A stretch of DNA of 64,000 bases. It comes from Arthrobacter sp. GMC3. GTDB taxonomy: Bacteria; Actinomycetota; Actinomycetes; Actinomycetales; Micrococcaceae. Positions 1 through 8,789 of the stretch are shown piece after piece. Made by a program: the position numbers and the translations under genes. The DNA is taken from NCBI RefSeq assembly GCF_002929305.1, contig NZ_PJIO01000014.1:1-64000 (forward strand), read 5' to 3'. The stretch's first letter is position 1; each line of letters begins with the position of its first letter. Under the pieces are notes generated by a model. It worked only from the letters and a program-made list of their open reading frames with translations, was not told where the DNA came from and ran no database searches.

Positions 1-75
1 GGCCTACCCGGACCGGATCAACAGATACATGAACTAAAGAGACAATGAACCACTTACACAGAAATCTTGACAAGC
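1..75 (+). mobile_element. Right end of an insertion sequence (IS256-like), partial
   Basis: A reading frame entering from the left edge ends at 35-37 with the residues AYPDRINRYMN, which resembles the C-terminus of Mutator/IS256-type transposases. About 15 bases later comes CCACTTACACAGAAATCTTG (50-69), which looks like the terminal inverted repeat of actinobacterial IS256-family elements. The DUF222 reading frame opens straight after it, so the element boundary probably lies near 69-75. The left end, most of the transposase and any target duplication are outside the window. Family assignment is from memory of the family pattern and is only moderately sure. Confidence 0.5.
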
Positions 76-1294
76 TCTGCGGGTCAAGGCGATCCTGCGG
101 GGTCTAGAGAACATACCTGAATCCTTGTTCGCGGTCCTGGAGCCGTTGTTTCTGCCCGGGGCGTCCCGGATGAACCCGGCCGGGTTGACTCGTAAGATCC
201 GCCGCCTGGCCGAACGCCACAACCCCGAACCCTTGACCGAGCGCCATGAACGTGCCCGGACTCAGCGCCGGGTCTGGTTCACACCCCTGCCTGACGGGAT
301 GGCCCAGCTCGGGGCGATCCTGCCCGCTACCCCTGCCCTGGCCCTGTTCCAGTCCTTGGAGGCATGGGCGTTACGCGCCCAGCACGACGGGGAGCCTTCC
401 ACCGCACCCACTCCTACCGGGAGGCCCTCGCGCAGTCTGGAGAACTACCTCGCCGACTGCTTCCTGGACCTGACCCACCAAGCCTTCCTCCACCCCGCCA
501 GCACCTGCGGCAGCTGTTCTTGCGATAACCCCACCGGTGTAGGGAACGCCCTACCAGCAGAGGCCGGGATGGGGAACACCTGGTCTGGGATCTCCTTGCC
601 AGAAGACGCCACATTCGGGAACAGGGCGCACGAAAACACGGTGCCCGGAAACATGATGGTTGCCAATAGCGGCACGGTGAACACCCGGCAGCAGCCCGGC
701 AGGCCGGGCCTGCCGGGCCTGCCGAGTAGGGGCGTTGTCGTGTCCGGGCCTGGGTTTATGCCGCGTATCCCGGCGAAGGTCAACGTCACCATCCCGTTCC
801 TGACCCTGCTGAACCTATCCGAGGACCCTGGTCACCTCGACGGTTACGGGCCGATTCCCGCGGAGCAGGCCAGAGAACTTGCCGCGGGGGCCACCTCCTG
901 GCACCGGATCCTCACGGACCCAGAAAAAGGAACCATCTTGAGCGTTAGCCGGCACTCCTACAAACCTCCCGCCGACATGGTTCGCCTCGTCAGGCTCCTG
1001 GACCCCGTCTGCACCGGAATCGGCTGCGACGCACCCTCCCGGACCTGCCAGATCGACCACACTATCCCGTTCTACCAACCCCGCTACACACCCGACGGCA
1101 CCGCCCTGCCCCGGGGCGAAACCAGCGTGGAGAACCTCCGCCCACGATCCACCTACTGCCACCGCCTCAAAGACCACCCCACCACCGGATGGACCGTGGA
1201 ACCAACCACCAACGGCACCACCAAAACCACCACCCCCACCGGCCGCGAATACCACCACACCCACAACGAAAACGACCTCCCCGCACCCTTCTAG
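71..1294 (+). pseudogene. DUF222 / HNH endonuclease (13E12 repeat) protein, 5' truncated
   Basis: The frame is open from 71, directly after a stop at 68-70, and reads from inside the DUF222 domain (VKAILRGLENIPESLF...) to a stop at 1294. The usual N-terminal 100-200 residues are missing, and insertion-sequence-like DNA lies immediately upstream, so the gene appears interrupted. The first start codon is TTG at 125 (389 aa), but it is inside the domain. The C-terminus has an HNH core (CQIDHTIPF, then VENL...CHRLKDH). The usual final LCRxHH motif reads RSTYCH, so one cysteine and one histidine are replaced. The middle contains a GRPGLPGLP low-complexity stretch. DUF222/HNH genes are multicopy in actinobacteria; their biological role is unclear. 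Confidence 0.75.
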
Positions 1295-1351
1295 CGCCAC
1301 CAGGAAACGCCGGCCAGGGACATGTTTGCTCGGCCGCGGCCTAGTGCGTCG

Positions 1352-2392
1352 CTAACCGACATAGCCCCGCAGCCAGCGGTCCAGCCTTCCGTAGGCTTCC
1401 TCCCGCACAGGTTTACTGGAGAGGAACACCTCGTGCAAGGCGCCGTCAATCCGTTCTATGGACACGCTGCTGCCCAGTGACAGTGCTCGAAAAGACAGCG
1501 CCCTAACATCTAGCACGACGTCCGCGTGAAGCATGGCGTCGTTCCAAACCGGTCCAAGCATGCTTCGCGCGGACAGCAAAACTAGGGCGGGCATGGGCAG
1601 GTCCAGTCCGTTGGCCACTTGCCGCTGGGCCGACAGAATCGCCTGCATCCATCCGGCCCTGACGGGGAAGGCCTGCGGTGGTCGCATGTGCCGATCCACG
1701 TGCCAGTCCCCATAGGCTTCGTCGCTGATCCCGCGCCAGTAAAACGTGCGCTCCGGCACGCGCATTCTGGTCAAAGGTCGGCGATCGGCAACAGGTCGCA
1801 CCAGGGGAGTGGCGGCCCGCCGGATAGCAGCGCCGCCTTGGATTTCCAACCAAGGACTGTTGAGGATTAGGTGGCTGACCTTCTCCGGGTACTTGTGGGC
1901 CCACAGTGCGGCGATGAGGCCACCGGTTGAGTGGCCCATCAGAATAACCGTGGCCTCAGCGGGTGCTCCAGTGTCACCAATTTCTGGGCCCTGCTTGCCG
2001 CCCCAAGCCGAGCCGGGGCGAACGTCTTTCGCAATGGCTTGATGGGCGAGGACAATTTCGTCGTCGTAATCTGCGAGGTCGTCCACGTATCCGCCAAGCT
2101 CTGCCGTTTCCAGGCTGCGCCCGTGGTTATGCAAATCCAGCGCGTAAAAGTCGTACCCACGATGAGTAAAGAATTCGGACAACCCGGTGTTGTAGAAGTA
2201 GTCGCTCCAGCCATGGATGAAGAGCACGGCCCGGCGCGGCGAGACGCCGGTGGTGGCAGAAACAATTGGTCGGTGCCGGACAAGCGTGGCGCGTCGAGCT
2301 GTGCCGTCGGGCCGCGGCGCCTGAAGCGTCATGGCTTGATAGTCGGGACCAAGAATATCCGGTATCCAGCCCGGTTTTGCTGCGGCCGTCAT
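1352..2392 (-). CDS. Alpha/beta hydrolase (lysophospholipase / S33-type)
   Basis: A 346-aa cytoplasmic alpha/beta hydrolase. An HGWSDYF oxyanion-hole region follows the N-terminal strands, then GHSTGG carries the nucleophilic serine at about residue 154. The acid and histidine of the triad should lie in the C-terminal third, where DGALHEVF supplies the likely histidine. The fold resembles monoacylglycerol lipase or lysophospholipase proteins, but the substrate cannot be read from sequence. Its ATG overlaps the stop of the upstream flavoprotein by 4 bp (ATGA), so the two are translationally coupled and probably act in one pathway. Confidence 0.85.
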   Translation of the reverse strand: MTAAAKPGWIPDILGPDYQAMTLQAPRPDGTARRATLVRHRPIVSATTGVSPRRAVLFIHGWSDYFYNTGLSEFFTHRGYDFYALDLHNHGRSLETAELGGYVDDLADYDDEIVLAHQAIAKDVRPGSAWGGKQGPEIGDTGAPAEATVILMGHSTGGLIAALWAHKYPEKVSHLILNSPWLEIQGGAAIRRAATPLVRPVADRRPLTRMRVPERTFYWRGISDEAYGDWHVDRHMRPPQAFPVRAGWMQAILSAQRQVANGLDLPMPALVLLSARSMLGPVWNDAMLHADVVLDVRALSFRALSLGSSVSIERIDGALHEVFLSSKPVREEAYGRLDRWLRGYVG

Positions 2393-4062
2393 CCGGCGGT
2401 GTCGCTGGCGGCCTGACGCCCGGCGATGCGCCCGGAGAAGAGGCAGCCGCCCAGGAATGTGCCCTCGAGAGACCTGTACCCGTGCAAGCCGCCGCCGCCG
2501 AACCCCGCGGCCTCCCCAGCAGCGTACAGACCGGCGATGGGTTCGCCGTCAGAATTCAAGACCCGTCCGGTCAGATCAGTCTGTAACCCGCCCAGGCTCT
2601 TGCGGGTCAACGTCGAAAGCCGCACGGCGATCAGCGGCCCGTGTTCCGGCGCCAACATGGCGTGCGGTGGCACCACGCGCATGAGTTTGTCAGTGGAGAA
2701 GCGGCGGGCCTCGCGGATGGCATTGAGCTGGGTGTCCTTTCCCAAGCCGCTGTGTACCTGCCGGTCCCGTGCCTCCAGGGTTTCAAGCAGGCCTTGCGGG
2801 TCAATTAAGTCTTCGCCGATGAGAGCGTTCATTTTCGTGCCCAGTTCCTGCGCCGTAGTTGCCTGCAGAAAGTCGACTCCGCGGTCCAGGAAGTTCTGCA
2901 CGGGCCCGGTGGCCCCCGGCAATGCGCGTTTAGCCAGCAACTTCACGTCCCTGCCCGTCAGGTCGGGGTTCTGTTCAGACCCCGAGAGGGCGAACTCCTT
3001 GCTGATGATTGTCTGGTTTAGCACAAACCAGGAATGATCGTGGCCGGTTGTTCCCAGGTGTCGGAGCGTGCCGAGAGAATCGAAACCCGGAAACAAAGGG
3101 ACAGGAAGCCTATGTCCTGTGGCGTCGAGCCACAGGGGTGACGGACCAGAGAGGATGCGGATGCCGTGGTTTGGCCACACAGGATCGGGGTTGTGGATGC
3201 CCTCCGGGTAGTGCCACATCCTGTCCGTATTGATGAGGTTTCCACCAGCTGTGGCGACGGCTTGTTGAAACTCGCCGTCCACGGATGCGGGAACACCTGT
3301 CAGCAAGTATTTGGGACTCTTGTGTTCGGGCCACTGCTCCCGGACCATCGCGTGATTGCCGCCGATACCGCCGGTGGTGACGACCACGGCGGCTCCGGAC
3401 GCTGTGAATTCGCCCACAACCTCGCGGCTGCTGGCCACACCTCTCTCGTTGGCGGACGGCGCCAAAACGTCGCCGCGCACGCCGGTGACCCGCCCGGCGT
3501 CGAACATTAGCTCGGTGCCACGGTGCCCGAAGGCAAACTGGACACGTCCGGATTCGACGCCTTCGGTGACCTTGGCAATGAAGGGCTCCAAGATCCCTGG
3601 CCCCGTACCCCACACAACATGGAAGCGTGGAACAGAGTTCCCATGGCCCTGTGCGTCATAACCACCGCGCTCGGCCCACTGGACCAGCGGGAAGAACCGC
3701 ACCCCCAGGGCGTGCAGCCATGATCGCTTCTCCCCGGCGGCGAAATTCACGTACGCTTCCGCCCATTGGCGCGCCCAGTGGTCCTCCGGGCGGTCAAAGG
3801 CGGCAGAGCCCATCCAATCGCCCAGGGCAAGATCTACACTGTCCTTCACGCCCAGGCGCCGCTGCTCGGGGGTGTCCACAAGGAACAGCCCACCAAAGGA
3901 CCAGTGTGCCTGCCCGCCCAGGGATGCCTCGGGTTCCTGGTCAATAATCAGGACCCTCCTGCCCGCGTTATAGGCCTCCGCAGCACTGACCAGCCCGGAC
4001 AGACCTGCCCCCACCACCACCACGTCAGCGTGGAACTGTGTACCCACCTCGTTGCTCTCCAT
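2389..4062 (-). CDS. FAD-binding dehydrogenase (3-ketosteroid dehydrogenase-like)
   Basis: A 557-aa flavoprotein. The N-terminal dinucleotide fold VVVGAGLSGLVSAAEA (about residues 15-30) binds FAD, and the C-terminal GLYAAGEAAGFGGGGLHG closes the FAD site, as in the fumarate reductase/KstD family. Length and sequence resemble the putative FAD-binding dehydrogenase subgroup related to 3-ketosteroid delta-1-dehydrogenases. No signal peptide is seen. It is the first gene of a two-gene minus-strand operon with the hydrolase. No other steroid-degradation genes are nearby, so a steroid substrate is only a family-level suggestion. Confidence 0.85.
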   Translation of the reverse strand: MESNEVGTQFHADVVVVGAGLSGLVSAAEAYNAGRRVLIIDQEPEASLGGQAHWSFGGLFLVDTPEQRRLGVKDSVDLALGDWMGSAAFDRPEDHWARQWAEAYVNFAAGEKRSWLHALGVRFFPLVQWAERGGYDAQGHGNSVPRFHVVWGTGPGILEPFIAKVTEGVESGRVQFAFGHRGTELMFDAGRVTGVRGDVLAPSANERGVASSREVVGEFTASGAAVVVTTGGIGGNHAMVREQWPEHKSPKYLLTGVPASVDGEFQQAVATAGGNLINTDRMWHYPEGIHNPDPVWPNHGIRILSGPSPLWLDATGHRLPVPLFPGFDSLGTLRHLGTTGHDHSWFVLNQTIISKEFALSGSEQNPDLTGRDVKLLAKRALPGATGPVQNFLDRGVDFLQATTAQELGTKMNALIGEDLIDPQGLLETLEARDRQVHSGLGKDTQLNAIREARRFSTDKLMRVVPPHAMLAPEHGPLIAVRLSTLTRKSLGGLQTDLTGRVLNSDGEPIAGLYAAGEAAGFGGGGLHGYRSLEGTFLGGCLFSGRIAGRQAASDTAG

Positions 4063-4155
4063 GTGGCCATGCTAGCGCCGATGCCTGCCTCAACGGCGAA
4101 GAATGGGCAGTGAGACGTTTTGCAGTTGGGGCGCCGAGACGGAAAACTAGGAGGT

Positions 4156-5223
4156 ATGCGAATTTATCCCACCTTTTTCCGGCTCTGTTTCTCCTGGATG
4201 GACGCCGAAAGGGCGCACAAGATCGGGTTCACCCTGATCAAGACCGCCCATACCGTGGGTGCCGGTGCCGTGCTGCGCCGCATGTTCGCGCCGTCACCGT
4301 CGCTGCAAACTAGTGCCTTGGGCCTGACATTTCCTACGCCGTTTGGCCTGGCCGCCGGGTTCGACAAGGAAGGCAAGGGCATCAATGCACTTGCAAACCT
4401 CGGATTTGGCCACATCGAGGTTGGCACCATTACCGGCCAGTCCCAACCCGGTAACCCGCAGCCGCGCCTCTTCCGCCTCGTGGAGGACCGTGCTGTCATC
4501 AACCGCATGGGCTTTAATAACGACGGCGCCGCCGCCGTTGCGCCGCGCCTGACCCAAGCGGTGTCAGAGTTGGCCAAGAGCTACCCGACCGTGCGCCCAG
4601 TGGTCGGCGTGAACATCGGCAAGACAAAACTGGTGGAACTCGATGACGCGCTGGAGGACTACCTCATCAGCGCCCGCACTCTGGCCCCGGCCGCAGATTA
4701 CCTGGTCGTTAATGTCAGCTCGCCCAACACGCCAGGGTTGCGACTGCTGCAAAACGTCGAAACCTTGCGCCCGCTGCTGACAGGTGTACGTGAGGCGGCA
4801 GATTCGGCGTCCGGGCGACACGTGCCGTTGCTGGTCAAGATTGCCCCGGACCTCTCCGACGACGACGTGGCCGACGTCGCAGCTCTTGCGTTGGATCTGA
4901 AGCTCGACGGCATCATTTGCACCAACACCACTATTAGCCGCGACGGCCTAAAAAGCCCGGCAGTCATGGTGGAAGAGAAGGGTGCCGGCGGTCTTTCCGG
5001 GGCACCTCTGAAAGCTCGTTCGCTCGCTGTACTCCGCCAGCTAAAGGCCGCCGTGGGCGATTCGCTCACACTGATCTCCGTGGGCGGCGTGGAAACCGGC
5101 GCCGAAGTGCAAGAACGCCTCGACGCCGGTGCCACCCTGGTCCAGGGCTACACGGGCTTCTTGTATGAGGGCCCCTTCTGGGCGGCGCGCATCAACAAAG
5201 AACTGGTCCAGCTGCGTAAGTAG
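4156..5223 (+). CDS. pyrD: Quinone-dependent dihydroorotate dehydrogenase (class 2)
   Basis: Oxidises dihydroorotate to orotate with FMN and menaquinone, the fourth step of pyrimidine synthesis, at the membrane. The N-terminus MRIYPTFFRLCFSWMD is the short amphipathic membrane-binding part of class 2 enzymes. NRMGFNNDG, NVSSPNTPGLR (with the catalytic serine of class 2), KIAPDL, CTNTTI and SVGGVETG line the FMN/orotate site. I chose ATG 4156 (355 aa) because homology begins there, although the AGGAGG lies only 1 nt before it. A TTG at 4120 would add 12 residues. The gene stands alone, divergent from the flavoprotein operon. The end converges on the aldo-keto reductase gene with a GC-rich hairpin near 5230-5260. 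Confidence 0.93.
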   Translation: MRIYPTFFRLCFSWMDAERAHKIGFTLIKTAHTVGAGAVLRRMFAPSPSLQTSALGLTFPTPFGLAAGFDKEGKGINALANLGFGHIEVGTITGQSQPGNPQPRLFRLVEDRAVINRMGFNNDGAAAVAPRLTQAVSELAKSYPTVRPVVGVNIGKTKLVELDDALEDYLISARTLAPAADYLVVNVSSPNTPGLRLLQNVETLRPLLTGVREAADSASGRHVPLLVKIAPDLSDDDVADVAALALDLKLDGIICTNTTISRDGLKSPAVMVEEKGAGGLSGAPLKARSLAVLRQLKAAVGDSLTLISVGGVETGAEVQERLDAGATLVQGYTGFLYEGPFWAARINKELVQLRK

Positions 5224-5236
5224 TCAAGACGCCCGG

Positions 5237-6241
5237 CTACGCCACGCGTGTGGCCGGGCTGAGGGTCTTAGCGGGATCGTTGACAATACTGGGTGCCAAC
5301 GCCTCGTCAATGGCCGCCATGAGCTCGGCGGGAATCTTCACCCCGGAAGCGGCAACATTCTCGGCGACCTGCTCGGGCCGCGAGGCTCCCACCAGCGCCG
5401 TTGCCACGTTCTCGTTTTGCAATACCCAAGCGATGGCCAGCTGCGGCATCGACAAACTCAACTCATCGGCTATGGGCCGCAGCTTTTGCACGTTTGTCAG
5501 AATGGAATCATCAAGATACGCCTTGATGGTGTTCGCCCCACCGTGCTCGTCCGTAGCGCGCGAACCGGCCGGGGCTGGCTGACCGGGCAGGTACTTGCCG
5601 CTCAAGACGCCCTGCGCCATGGGCGACCACACCACCTGGGACATGCCCAGTTCCTTGGCGGCGGGGATGACTTCGGGTTCAATCACGCGCCACAAGGCTG
5701 AGTACTGGGGTTGGTTGGATACCAGCGCGAAGCCGGCCTCACGGGCCAGGAGCTGACCTCGCCGCAACTGTTCGGCATTCCACTCGGAAACCCCGATGTA
5801 GAGCGCCTTGCCCGCCCGAACCACGTCTGCAAACGCGGAGATTGTTTCCTCCAGCGGTGTTTCATAGTCGAATCGGTGGGCCTGATACAGGTCAACGTAG
5901 TCCATGTTCAGACGCCGCAAAGAGCCGTTGATGCCTTCCATGATGTGCTTACGGGAGAGCCCAGTGTCGTTGGGTCCCTTCAGCCCCACCGGCCAGTACA
6001 CCTTCGTGAAAATCTCCAGAGACTCCCGCCGTTCGGAGGCCAGTGCCGCGCCAAGGACTTCCTCGGCCTTGCCGTTCGCGTACGTGTCGGCAGTGTCAAA
6101 GGTGGTAATGCCCGCGTCAAGAGCGGCTCGGACGCAGGCCGTGGCGACGTCGTTCTCCACCTGGGATCCATGGGTGAGCCAGTTGCCGTAGGTGATTTCA
6201 GTGATCTTCAGGCCTGAGCGGCCAAGGTATCTATAGTCCAT
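5237..6241 (-). CDS. Aldo/keto reductase (potassium-channel beta-subunit-like)
   Basis: A 334-aa NADPH-dependent oxidoreductase with a TIM-barrel fold. The catalytic tetrad is visible: Asp in TFDTADTY (about residue 50) and Tyr four to five residues later, Lys in EIFTKVYW, and His in LYQAHRFD. SNQPQYS and the C-terminal GASRPEQVAEN are the usual cofactor-binding features. It most resembles the AKR family near KCNAB and YghZ/YajO proteins, which reduce small carbonyl compounds. The ATG is at 6241, and the 5' region upstream is filled by a 112-bp tandem repeat. The substrate is unknown. Confidence 0.9.
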   Translation of the reverse strand: MDYRYLGRSGLKITEITYGNWLTHGSQVENDVATACVRAALDAGITTFDTADTYANGKAEEVLGAALASERRESLEIFTKVYWPVGLKGPNDTGLSRKHIMEGINGSLRRLNMDYVDLYQAHRFDYETPLEETISAFADVVRAGKALYIGVSEWNAEQLRRGQLLAREAGFALVSNQPQYSALWRVIEPEVIPAAKELGMSQVVWSPMAQGVLSGKYLPGQPAPAGSRATDEHGGANTIKAYLDDSILTNVQKLRPIADELSLSMPQLAIAWVLQNENVATALVGASRPEQVAENVAASGVKIPAELMAAIDEALAPSIVNDPAKTLSPATRVA

Positions 6242-6255
6242 GGCCCCCAGCCTAG

Positions 6256-6526
6256 CGGCCGAGGGGCCCCCAACGAGCGGAGCGAGTTGAGGGGAGGACG
6301 CTCGGCGCTAGCGTCCGAGGGGCCCCCAACGTGGGGCCACTGCCGCGAGGGACCCGCCGCGAGCTTGCGAGTGGTGGGAGCGGCTGGGGAGGAGCGAGTT
6401 GAGGGGAGGACGCTTGGCGCTAGCGTCCGAGGGGCCCCCAACGTGGGGCCACTGCCGCGAGGGACCCGCCGCGAGCTTGCGAGTGGTGGGAGCGGCTGGG
6501 GAGGAGCGAGTTGAGGGGAGGACGCT
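6256..6526. repeat. 112-bp GC-rich tandem repeat, two full copies plus partial ends
   Basis: Copies lie at 6281-6392 and 6393-6504 and differ at a single base (C at 6303, T at 6415). A third partial copy of 22 bases follows at 6505-6526, and a fragment of the unit's middle (CGAGGGGCCCCCAACG) precedes them at 6260-6275. Each unit holds short inverted repeats such as GGACGCT/AGCGTCC and GGCCCC/GGGGCC, so either strand can fold. It sits between the DUF3043 terminator and the start of the aldo-keto reductase gene. No convincing protein is encoded. Confidence 0.95.
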
Positions 6527-6542
6527 AGGCCCTTGCGGAACT

Positions 6543-6583
6543 TAAAATACGACGCCGGTCCCCTCTGATGAGGGAACCGGCGT
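6543..6583 (-). terminator. Rho-independent terminator of the DUF3043 gene
   Basis: On the minus strand a 13-bp stem (ACGCCGGTTCCCT pairing with AGGGGACCGGCGT, one mismatch) has a 6-base loop and is followed by a T-rich tract (TATTTTAA). It begins 14 bases after the stop of the DUF3043 gene. Confidence 0.8.
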
Positions 6584-6596
6584 GGTGGTATGAGTA

Positions 6597-7199
6597 TCAG
6601 CTAGGCCATTCTCCGCGCTTAACCATGGGCTTGGGTAGGCGCAGGCGGCGGAACTGCAAGGAACGCATGGTGCCGTACCAGGTGACACCGGGGTCAACGC
6701 TGCCGAACTTCTCGGTGATTTTGCGCTTGAGCTTGCGCGACATCAACCAGGCGTCCACGGCAACTCCGGCCACCATGACCCAGAACAGGCCGAAGATGAT
6801 GATTTGTGAATTGCTGGTGGGAGGAACCACAACCGTCAGCACGACGATCGCCAGGGCAACGAACATGACGTATTCGCCGAGGCTGAAACGGGCGTCTACG
6901 TAGTCGCGGGCGTATTTCTTCTGCGGTCCCTTGTCACGGGCCGGAAGGAAGCGCTCCTCACCAGTGTCCAGGGCGCGCCGCATCCGGGCCTGCTCCTCGC
7001 GGCGGGCATCGCGTGCGGCAACCTTTGCTGCTGCCCTGTCGTTGGGCACCAGGGGGCGCTTGCGGGCCTCTTCCTGGGCCTTTCGCGACGGCGTGGGCAC
7101 GCCTTTGGCGGATTGCGGGTCCTTGGACCGGTCAATCTGCTCGGAGGAGGCAGCCGTCAGCTGCTGGTCGGGGGCTTGATCTTTCTTTCGTCCAAACAC
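6597..7199 (-). CDS. DUF3043 domain membrane protein
   Basis: A 200-aa protein typical of the actinobacterial DUF3043 family in length and layout. The N-terminal 100 residues are charged and probably cytoplasmic (MFGRKKDQ..., rich in Arg, Lys and Glu). Two hydrophobic helices follow (about residues 111-130 and 134-153: GEYVMFVALAIVVLTVVV, then IIIFGLFWVMVAGVAVDAWL). A basic C-terminal tail ends near RLRLPKPMVKRGEWPS. The function is unknown. It is a single-gene unit, divergent from the M20 dipeptidase, with its own terminator. Confidence 0.85.
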   Translation of the reverse strand: MFGRKKDQAPDQQLTAASSEQIDRSKDPQSAKGVPTPSRKAQEEARKRPLVPNDRAAAKVAARDARREEQARMRRALDTGEERFLPARDKGPQKKYARDYVDARFSLGEYVMFVALAIVVLTVVVPPTSNSQIIIFGLFWVMVAGVAVDAWLMSRKLKRKITEKFGSVDPGVTWYGTMRSLQFRRLRLPKPMVKRGEWPS

Positions 7200-7269
7200 C
7201 CGTAAAGGATACCCCGTCGTGGCTGGTAACTATGACCGAAAGCAGTGGTGTGGCAGTAATGTTGCGTCC

Positions 7270-8682
7270 ATGACTGATGACTTCTCCCTCCCGTCCGCTC
7301 CCATTGGAGCCGGAGTCCCCGTTGCCGAACTGCGCGGCAGTGTTGCCAACAACTTTTCCGCCACCGTTGCCGAGCTTGTGGACCTAGTGGCTATTCCCGG
7401 CATCGCCTGGGAGGCTTTCGACGCCTCCCAGCTGGATCGCAGCGCCGAGGCAGTTGCTGCGCTGATCCGCAGCACGGGCCTGGACGACGTCCAGATCCTT
7501 CGCGTGAACAAGGAAGACGGAACACCGGGTGGCCCTGCCGTCGTCGCCCGGAAGCCCGCGGAGCCGGGCTTCCCCACGGTGGTGCTGTACGCCCATCATG
7601 ACGTGCAGCCCCCCGCCGATCTGACCCTGTGGGAGACGGAGCCGTTTACTGCCGTCGAAAAGGACGGCCGCCTCTTTGGCCGCGGCGCTGCGGACGACAA
7701 AGCCGGCATCATGGCGCACATTGGTGCCATTCGGGCATTGAACGAGGTGCTGGGCGCCAACTACGGCCTGGGCGTGACGCTCTTCATCGAGGGGGAGGAA
7801 GAAGCCGGATCGCCCACCTTCCGCACCTTCTTGCAGACACACCATGAACTCCTTGCCGGTGATGTGATCGTGGTGGCCGACTCCGCCAACTGGAAGATCG
7901 GCGTCCCCGCCCTCACCACCAGCTTGCGTGGCCTGGTGGATGGCACCGTGGAGGTGAGGGTGCTAAACCATGCCGTGCATTCTGGCATGTTCGGCGGCCC
8001 CATCCTTGACGCCCCCACACTTCTGGCCCGCCTCATCGCCACCTTCCATGACGAACAGGGCTCCGTCGCTATTGAAGGATTGGCAACAGCGGCGGACTCG
8101 GACCTGGATTACCCGGAGGAAACCTTCCGAAGTGACGCTGCGGTGCTCGACGGCGTCCTGCTGGCTGGCACGGGCACCATCACCTCACGCCTCTGGTCGA
8201 AGCCTGCGTTGTCCATCATTGGCATGGACATCCCCTCAGTGGCCATGAGTTCGAACACCCTGCTGCCGGCGGCACGTGCCAAGCTCAGCCTCCGCTTGGC
8301 TCCCGGTCAGGTCCCGGAGGAGGCCATGGCGGCACTGGACGCGCACGTGCAAAAGCACGCACCCTTCGGTGCCCAGGTCACCTTCACTGCCGGGGAGGCC
8401 GGGCAGGCCTTCTCCACCGACACCAGTGCGCCAGCGGCCCAGACCGCCCTATGGGCCCTGGGGGAGTCTTGGGGCGTGGACGCAGTGGAAAGTGGCATGG
8501 GCGGATCCATTCCCTTCATTGCGGACCTCAACGACATGTTCCCCGCGGCCCAAATCCTCGTCACCGGCGTGGAAGACCCGGACTCACGAGCCCACAGCGC
8601 CAACGAGTCCCTCCACTTGGGCGACTTTGAGAAGGCCATCGTGGCCGAAGCGCTCATGCTGGCAGCCATGAACACCCGCTAG
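7270..8682 (+). CDS. M20 family dipeptidase
   Basis: A zinc-dependent cytoplasmic peptidase of 470 aa. Metal and catalytic motifs of the M20 family are present: LYAHHDVQP (metal His plus catalytic Asp), LFGRGAADDKAG (bridging Asp), and IEGEEEAGSP (catalytic Glu-Glu). A dimerisation domain occupies the middle, with GMDIPSVAMSSNT, and the C-terminal SANESLHLGDF provides the last metal-binding and substrate residues. I chose ATG 7270 because homology begins near it; a GTG/ATG further upstream at 7219 would add 17 unrelated residues. It probably cleaves dipeptides, but the substrate is not defined. It is divergent from the DUF3043 gene. Confidence 0.9.
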   Translation: MTDDFSLPSAPIGAGVPVAELRGSVANNFSATVAELVDLVAIPGIAWEAFDASQLDRSAEAVAALIRSTGLDDVQILRVNKEDGTPGGPAVVARKPAEPGFPTVVLYAHHDVQPPADLTLWETEPFTAVEKDGRLFGRGAADDKAGIMAHIGAIRALNEVLGANYGLGVTLFIEGEEEAGSPTFRTFLQTHHELLAGDVIVVADSANWKIGVPALTTSLRGLVDGTVEVRVLNHAVHSGMFGGPILDAPTLLARLIATFHDEQGSVAIEGLATAADSDLDYPEETFRSDAAVLDGVLLAGTGTITSRLWSKPALSIIGMDIPSVAMSSNTLLPAARAKLSLRLAPGQVPEEAMAALDAHVQKHAPFGAQVTFTAGEAGQAFSTDTSAPAAQTALWALGESWGVDAVESGMGGSIPFIADLNDMFPAAQILVTGVEDPDSRAHSANESLHLGDFEKAIVAEALMLAAMNTR

Positions 8683-8789
8683 TTGGGGGCCCGGCGTGGG
8701 AACAGAAATTGGGCAAAAATGGTTGCCTAAGTTAGCGCCCCTGCCGGGCCCGACGTAGCATGTACTTGTACCCCACGTAAGGAAATGCC

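Noticed and set aside
6245..6530. CRISPR array
   Set aside because: The repeat unit is 112 bp and directly tandem with no spacers.
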